Origin: Mannheimia granulomatis
Lineage (GTDB): Bacteria > Pseudomonadota > Gammaproteobacteria > Enterobacterales > Pasteurellaceae
NCBI RefSeq assembly: GCF_013377255.1
Contig: NZ_CP016614.1
Location: 265,501-329,500, forward strand
DNA: 64,000 bases
Direction: 5' to 3'
This document shows positions 60,174-64,000 of this stretch, in pieces; the stretch's first letter is position 1, and every line of letters starts with the position of its first letter. Position numbers and translations under genes: made by a program. The notes under the pieces are model-generated. The model had not been told where the DNA came from. It saw only the letters and a program-made list of their open reading frames with translations, and did not search any database.

Positions 60174-60233
60174 AAGCGGTTGGTTCTGTTCATTATGGAA
60201 GTTGCAAAAAAATGAACAAAATCGACCGCTTGT
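60174..60233. repeat. Inverted uptake-sequence hairpin between srlD and srlM
   Basis: AAGCGGT at 60174-60180 faces ACCGCTTGT at 60225-60233. Inside it TGTTCATT pairs with AATGAACA, making a long two-part stem with TTGCAAAAA in the loop. Confidence 0.72.
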
Positions 60234-60251
60234 ATTTTCTTTGGAGGAGAA

Positions 60252-60620
60252 ATGAATTCAACAACCGTCTTCATTATTTTTGCTATAGTAATGTGGCTTT
60301 TACAAATTTTATTCGGGTGGCTTCAAATCAAAGCATTTAATCAAGCCTTTATGAAAATTAGCCAGAAAGGAAAAGTAACCGTTGGGCGTAACAGTGGTCG
60401 CTTTAATCCAAAATCCATTATTGTATTGGCATTTGATGAGCAGAAAAAAGTTGTTGATAGCCTTTGTATGAAAGGATTCTCTGTTTTTGCCCGACCACAA
60501 AAATTAGATGATGTGATTGGCTTATCCATTGATGAAATCGTACCAGAAAAGATATTTCCAACGGATAAACGCTCACAGTTTGCCTTAAAAGTAGCTATCT
60601 CTTCCGGATATAATGCTTAG
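60252..60620 (+). CDS. srlM: Glucitol operon activator SrlM (GutM)
   Basis: A 122-residue protein with an N-terminal membrane helix (STTVFIIFAIVMWLLQILFG). Then comes the GutM family core: GRNSGRFNPKSIIVLAFDE and ARPQKLDDVIGLSIDEI. In Escherichia coli it activates the srl operon with SrlR. GGAGG lies before the ATG. Confidence 0.9.
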   Translation: MNSTTVFIIFAIVMWLLQILFGWLQIKAFNQAFMKISQKGKVTVGRNSGRFNPKSIIVLAFDEQKKVVDSLCMKGFSVFARPQKLDDVIGLSIDEIVPEKIFPTDKRSQFALKVAISSGYNA

Positions 60621-60694
60621 GATCAAAAATAATGTAATTTTTATTTCATTTTGAATATTTTTTATTTGAAATAAGATAATATAGAGAGGAAAGA

Positions 60695-61342
60695 ATGAAA
60701 ATAAGCAGTGTCATTTTTGATATGGATGGGGTGATGATTGATTCAGAACCCCAATGGGCGGAAGCCCAAATTGAAGTATTAGAAACGTTAGGAGTTAATA
60801 TTACGGTTGAAGATTGTGAAAAATTCACAAGGGGTAAACGCATAGATGAACTTAGCGAAACTTGGATAAAAAAATTCAATTTAACGATTTCTAATGCCGA
60901 ATTAAGTGAGGCTATTCTTGCTTATGGTTGTAATGCGATACAAAAATCAGGCTCTGCGTTAGCAGGATTACATGAATTATTGGATTTCTTACAGTCTAAT
61001 AATATCAGACTTGCTGTGGCAACATCATCACCACCGGTTATTATCAAAGCGGTTTTCGATCGTTTAAAATTATGGGATTACTTCCCTATTCAATGTACTG
61101 CAATGGACGAAGATTACGGCAAACCTCATCCAGCTGTTTATCTGAGTGCAGTAAAAAACCTCGGTATTGAGAAACAAGAATGCATTGTTATTGAGGATAG
61201 CGTAACGGGCTTAATCGCAGCAAAAGCGGCAAATTTAACCACTTTTTTAGTTAATCCACACTATCAAAATGAAAAATTTTCGATTGCTGATGAAAGAATG
61301 CTTTCTCTTTTAGATGTAATCACAAAGTTAAAACAGTATTAG
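60695..61342 (+). CDS. HAD-superfamily sugar phosphatase (HxpB/YniC-like)
   Basis: A 215-residue haloacid-dehalogenase-type hydrolase. Motif I is FDMDGVMIDSEP (nucleophile Asp near residue 10), motif II AVATSSPP, motif III PHPAVYL and motif IV VIEDSVTGLIAAKAA. The cap and sequence resemble the 2-deoxyglucose-6-phosphatase HxpB/YniC. It is inserted between srlM and srlR, where Escherichia coli has no gene, and has its own AGAGAGGAAAG site with an SrlR-like sequence upstream. It could dephosphorylate excess hexitol or hexose phosphate. Confidence 0.88.
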   Translation: MKISSVIFDMDGVMIDSEPQWAEAQIEVLETLGVNITVEDCEKFTRGKRIDELSETWIKKFNLTISNAELSEAILAYGCNAIQKSGSALAGLHELLDFLQSNNIRLAVATSSPPVIIKAVFDRLKLWDYFPIQCTAMDEDYGKPHPAVYLSAVKNLGIEKQECIVIEDSVTGLIAAKAANLTTFLVNPHYQNEKFSIADERMLSLLDVITKLKQY

Positions 61343-61383
61343 CATAGATTGAAATCTCCAATCGTTGCTAATTGGAGATTAAA

Positions 61384-62181
61384 ATGAAACCATTTGAAAG
61401 ACGACAACAAATTTTAGCGTATTTAGCCAATCACGGTAGAACAGAAGTGGACGTACTTGCAGCTTATTTTAAGCTAACAGGTGCAACTATTCGTAAAGAT
61501 CTCACTGCTTTAGAAGATGATAATAAAGTTCTACGAACTTATGGTAGTGTGGTGTTAATTTCGGATGAAACCTTTGATAGAAAAGAAAAAGTAGCCACTA
61601 CAGATAAGGAAGATAAACCAATTTCACAAAAAACAGGGATTAATCTTCAGCAAAAACAACGTATTGGACAAAAAGCCGCCGAGTTGATTAATGAGGGAAA
61701 CTCTATTATTTTTGATGCTGGCAGTACAGTGCTTCAAATGATCCCCTATCTAAAACCATTTGATAATCTCTCTTTAATGACAAATAGTTTAACGATTTTT
61801 AATGAAATTTTGAAACTAAATAAATCGTATAACTTGCTTATTTCCGGTGGCACATTTCGTGAGAAATCAGCGTCATTTCATGGTTATTTTGCTGAATCAG
61901 CTTTTATTGGTTCAAATTTTGACATACTCTTTATTGGTACAGACGGATTAGATTTAGACGTTGGATTAACTACTTTTAATGAAGTATATAAAGTCAGCTC
62001 TTTAATGTGCGATGCTGCAAATAAAATTGTCTTACTTGCGGACTCCAGTAAGTTTGGACGTAAAAGTCCTAATATTGTTTGTGGTTTAGAAAAAATCCAT
62101 ACTATCATTACTGATGAAGGTTTATCATTAGAAATGAGAGAGCAAATTCGAGAAAAAGGCATTGAGCTGTTAATCGTATGA
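61384..62181 (+). CDS. srlR: Glucitol operon repressor SrlR (DeoR family)
   Basis: The start at 61384 follows GGAGATTAAA and gives MKPFERRQQILAYLANHGRT. The 265-residue DeoR-type repressor (gutR) has the helix-turn-helix FKLTGATIRKDLTALEDDNK and sensor loop DAGSTVLQMIPYLKPFDNL. DSSKFGRKSPNIVC is nearly the same as in Escherichia coli SrlR. It probably acts on the TTTTTATTTTGAAAAA-like sites before srlA and before the phosphatase gene. Confidence 0.93.
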   Translation: MKPFERRQQILAYLANHGRTEVDVLAAYFKLTGATIRKDLTALEDDNKVLRTYGSVVLISDETFDRKEKVATTDKEDKPISQKTGINLQQKQRIGQKAAELINEGNSIIFDAGSTVLQMIPYLKPFDNLSLMTNSLTIFNEILKLNKSYNLLISGGTFREKSASFHGYFAESAFIGSNFDILFIGTDGLDLDVGLTTFNEVYKVSSLMCDAANKIVLLADSSKFGRKSPNIVCGLEKIHTIITDEGLSLEMREQIREKGIELLIV

Positions 62182-62191
62182 GGACGAGAAA

Positions 62192-63127
62192 ATGAATCAT
62201 TTAGAGAGTGCAAAAGAAACTTTAAGCCTTTATGCTCATCAAATTACGACCCTGCATCATCGTCTTTCTCAAGAGTTTAATGAAGCGGTCGAAATGATGT
62301 TAGCCTGTGAGGGGCGTGTGGTAGTCGGAGGTATCGGCAAGTCCGGTTTGGTGGGGAAAAAAATGGTTGCAACCTTTGCCTCAACCGGCACACCAAGTTT
62401 TTTCCTGCATCCGACAGAAGCGTTCCATGGTGATTTAGGCATGCTAAAGCCGATTGATATGGTGATTTTAATTTCCAACAGCGGTGAAACGGATGATGTG
62501 AATAAGCTGATTCCAAGTTTGAAGAATTTCGGTAATAAAATTATTGCCATGACAGGAAATCCGTACTCAACCCTTGGGCGAAATGCAGATGTGATTTTAA
62601 ATATCGGCGTAGAGCGTGAGGCTTGCTTGAACAACCTTGCTCCAACCAGCTCGACTTTGGTTACTATGGCATTAGGTGATGCGTTGGCGATCGCGTTAAT
62701 GAAAGCCCGTGATTTCCGCCCCGAAGATTTTGCTCGCTTCCATCCGGGTGGTAGCCTTGGCCGCCGTCTGCTGAATAGAGTCAAAGATGTGATGGTGAGA
62801 AATTTACCGATAGCTCATCCAAATACGCTATTTACTGAATGTTTATCAGTGATGAACGAAGGGCGCATGGGGGTTGCCGTGATTATGCAAGATGAGAGAT
62901 TAGAGGGAATTATTACCGATGGTGATATTCGCCGCACGCTTGCGAAATTTGGTGCTGATAGTCTCAGTAAAACCGCAGGTGAAATTATGACTCGTCATCC
63001 GAAAACCATTAATGATTCTGTATTCTTAGCAAAAGCAGAAGATTTAATGAAAGAATTAAAAATTCATTCGCTAATTGCGGTGGATGATGATGGAAAAGTA
63101 ACAGGGCTAATTGAGTTTTCTAGCTAG
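62192..63127 (+). CDS. gutQ: Arabinose-5-phosphate isomerase, GutQ/KdsD type
   Basis: A 311-residue protein with an N-terminal SIS domain (VVVGGIGKSGLVGKKMVATF, ISNSGETDDVNKLIP; about residues 40-175) and two C-terminal CBS domains (about 205-311). It isomerises ribulose-5-phosphate to arabinose-5-phosphate, the first step to Kdo of lipooligosaccharide. Position behind srlR is that of GutQ in Escherichia coli. If the genome has no second copy it must also serve as the housekeeping KdsD. GAGGACG precedes the ATG. Confidence 0.92.
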   Translation: MNHLESAKETLSLYAHQITTLHHRLSQEFNEAVEMMLACEGRVVVGGIGKSGLVGKKMVATFASTGTPSFFLHPTEAFHGDLGMLKPIDMVILISNSGETDDVNKLIPSLKNFGNKIIAMTGNPYSTLGRNADVILNIGVEREACLNNLAPTSSTLVTMALGDALAIALMKARDFRPEDFARFHPGGSLGRRLLNRVKDVMVRNLPIAHPNTLFTECLSVMNEGRMGVAVIMQDERLEGIITDGDIRRTLAKFGADSLSKTAGEIMTRHPKTINDSVFLAKAEDLMKELKIHSLIAVDDDGKVTGLIEFSS

Positions 63128-63151
63128 GCAATTTTGAAATGATATATAAAT

Positions 63152-63246
63152 AAAAAGACTGAGACCTGTGGAATACAGAACCCGGTCCTTGAATTAAATG
63201 AGTCTAACTTTTTGGGGTCAGATCAAATTTTCGGCTCAGTCTTTTT
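63152..63246. terminator. Terminator stem carrying the repeat element in its loop
   Basis: AAAAAGACTGAG at 63152-63163 pairs perfectly with CTCAGTCTTTTT at 63235-63246. The 71-base loop contains an inner ACCTGTGG-like stem and copy B of the dispersed repeat. It lies between convergent gutQ and def. Confidence 0.75.
63186..63228 (+). repeat. Dispersed ~40-bp repeat, copy B
   Basis: It starts TCCTTGAATTAAATG and ends AGTCTAACTTTTTGGGGTCA then GATCAAAT. It matches copy A closely over the last 28 bases and again lies in a terminator loop. Confidence 0.65.
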
Positions 63247-63255
63247 ATATTAAAA

Positions 63256-63768
63256 CTATTTTGCTCGAGCAATTTGTTTTTTTAGCTTTTGCATTTTCTC
63301 TTTAATGCGTTGGCGTTTAAGTGCAGAAATATGATCAACAAATAAAATGCCGTTTAAATGGTCAATTTCATGTTGGATACAAATAGCGAACAAGCCGTCT
63401 GCATCGAACACAATTTCTTCGCCTTTACGGTTGAGGGCTTTGACTTTCAATTTTTCTTTGCGTGGCACTAAAGCACGGTGTCCGGGGATGGATAAACAGC
63501 CTTCCTCAATACCGGTTTCGCCACAACTTTCTAAAATTTCAGGGTTGATTAATACCACTTGGTTGGTTTTATCGCCTTCAATATCAATAGTGATTACTCG
63601 TTTTAATACGCCTACCTGGGGTGCGGCTAAGCCGATACCTTCATGCTCATACATAGTTTCAAACATATCATCAATAAAACGATTTAATTCCTCATCTACC
63701 TGTGTTACAGGTTCGCATAAGGTAGATAACCCTTCATCTGGGTAGAGTACAACATCTAATACTGCCAT
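63256..63768 (-). CDS. def: Peptide deformylase
   Basis: A 170-residue iron/zinc enzyme that removes the formyl group from new proteins. All three motifs are present: GIGLAAPQVGV, EEGCLSIPG (metal Cys) and QHEIDHLNG (metal histidines with catalytic Glu). Length is standard. It is divergent from dprA, the usual arrangement in gammaproteobacteria. Confidence 0.97.
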   Translation of the reverse strand: MAVLDVVLYPDEGLSTLCEPVTQVDEELNRFIDDMFETMYEHEGIGLAAPQVGVLKRVITIDIEGDKTNQVVLINPEILESCGETGIEEGCLSIPGHRALVPRKEKLKVKALNRKGEEIVFDADGLFAICIQHEIDHLNGILFVDHISALKRQRIKEKMQKLKKQIARAK

Positions 63769-63856
63769 TTTTGTGATCTCTCTCGAAAAGTTTAAAAAAT
63801 TCGTTTGGCTATTCTAAACCTTTTCTTATTATTAGGGAAATTTTGAGGGTGAAAAA

Positions 63857-64000
63857 ATGGTATATCAGTATGATTTATTACGCTTATTGCAAGTTCCGCA
63901 GATTGGGCCGCAACGAATTGGCAGATTATTGTCAGAGATCGATTTCAAACAGTTTTGTGCTTATGATAAACATCAGCTTCGGCAAATCGGTTGGAATGAA
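63857..64000 (+). CDS. dprA: DNA-processing protein DprA (partial, C-terminus outside window)
   Basis: The ATG at 63857 opens 48 codons to the window edge: MVYQYDLLRLLQVPQIGPQR, then IGRLLSEIDF. The LLRLLQVPQIGPQRIGRLL stretch is the N-terminal helix-hairpin region of DprA/Smf, which loads RecA on incoming single-stranded DNA during natural transformation. A divergent def supports it. GAGGGTGAAAA precedes the start. The Rossmann core lies beyond the window, so the call rests on this short part and on context. Confidence 0.8.
   Translation, partial: MVYQYDLLRLLQVPQIGPQRIGRLLSEIDFKQFCAYDKHQLRQIGWNE

Noticed and set aside
1..64000. CRISPR arrays, insertion sequences, prophage or integrative-element ends
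   Set aside because: No regularly spaced repeats, transposase, integrase, phage structural genes or direct-repeat attachment sites at a tRNA were seen; the island at 29-43 kb has no visible mobility gene.

Overview
The window is a stretch of a Pasteurellaceae chromosome. The main evidence is the dense scatter of the 9-10-mer ACAAGCGGT(C), often followed by TTTGCAAA. This is the DNA-uptake sequence of the Actinobacillus pleuropneumoniae-type subclade (Actinobacillus, Mannheimia and relatives). Gene content agrees: hldD, msrPQ with an ECF sigma factor, merTP, glpFK, and def divergent from dprA. No species can be fixed from the sequence alone. I see no rRNA, tRNA, CRISPR array, insertion sequence or prophage.

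Layout. 1-5.8 kb: myo-inositol catabolism (iolE, iolD leftward; iolC fused to a DUF2090 domain and an RpiR-type regulator rightward) with paired candidate operators in the divergent promoter. 5.9-8.6 kb: orphan PTS EIIB domain, hldD, a Gfo/Idh/MocA dehydrogenase and a small lipoprotein. 8.7-11.2 kb: ECF sigma factor plus zinc-finger anti-sigma factor, divergent from msrPQ (periplasmic methionine sulfoxide repair). 11.2-18.4 kb: periplasmic asparaginase, an AT-rich accessory gene, and purL with tandem PurR boxes. The accessory gene encodes a cold-shock-like domain, a P-loop-like region and a deoxycytidylate deaminase domain in one chain. It resembles the anti-phage DCD/AvcD deaminases. 18.5-20.8 kb: Fur-boxed TonB-dependent receptor. 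20.9-28.4 kb: L-fucose regulon fucR/fucIKUAP with a CRP site and a wrecked fucO.

28.9-43.5 kb is a compositionally different accessory island rich in redox and electrophile-handling enzymes. Its left third is decaying: a deleted nitroreductase, a frameshifted NmrA-like reductase, a nonsense-mutated luciferase-like monooxygenase and a nitronate-monooxygenase relic. Its right part is intact: two paralogous LysR regulators, each divergent from an enzyme module. One module is tautomerase, ABM monooxygenase and exported hydrolase. The other is Old Yellow Enzyme, nitroreductase, glutathione-dependent formaldehyde dehydrogenase, a second alcohol dehydrogenase, a metallo-beta-lactamase-fold hydrolase, S-formylglutathione hydrolase and two DUF606 half-transporters. 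Together adhC and the S-formylglutathione hydrolase make a complete glutathione route from formaldehyde to formate.

43.7-57.1 kb is mostly core: DeoR regulator and glmS, crcB, glpFK, an AhpD-like protein, an acyl-CoA-dehydrogenase-like flavoprotein beside an SsuABC/NrtABC-like importer, an ArtI-like binding protein, and a transglutaminase-like protein with merT and a frameshifted merP. 57.1-63.1 kb is a sorbitol (glucitol) operon, srlAEBDM, a HAD phosphatase, srlR and gutQ, under a perfect CRP site. The window ends with def and the first 48 codons of dprA.

The strongest candidate for an undescribed system is the three-domain deaminase at 12.7-14.4 kb. Next are the electrophile-detoxification island and a roughly 40-bp dispersed repeat, two of whose three copies sit in terminator loops.
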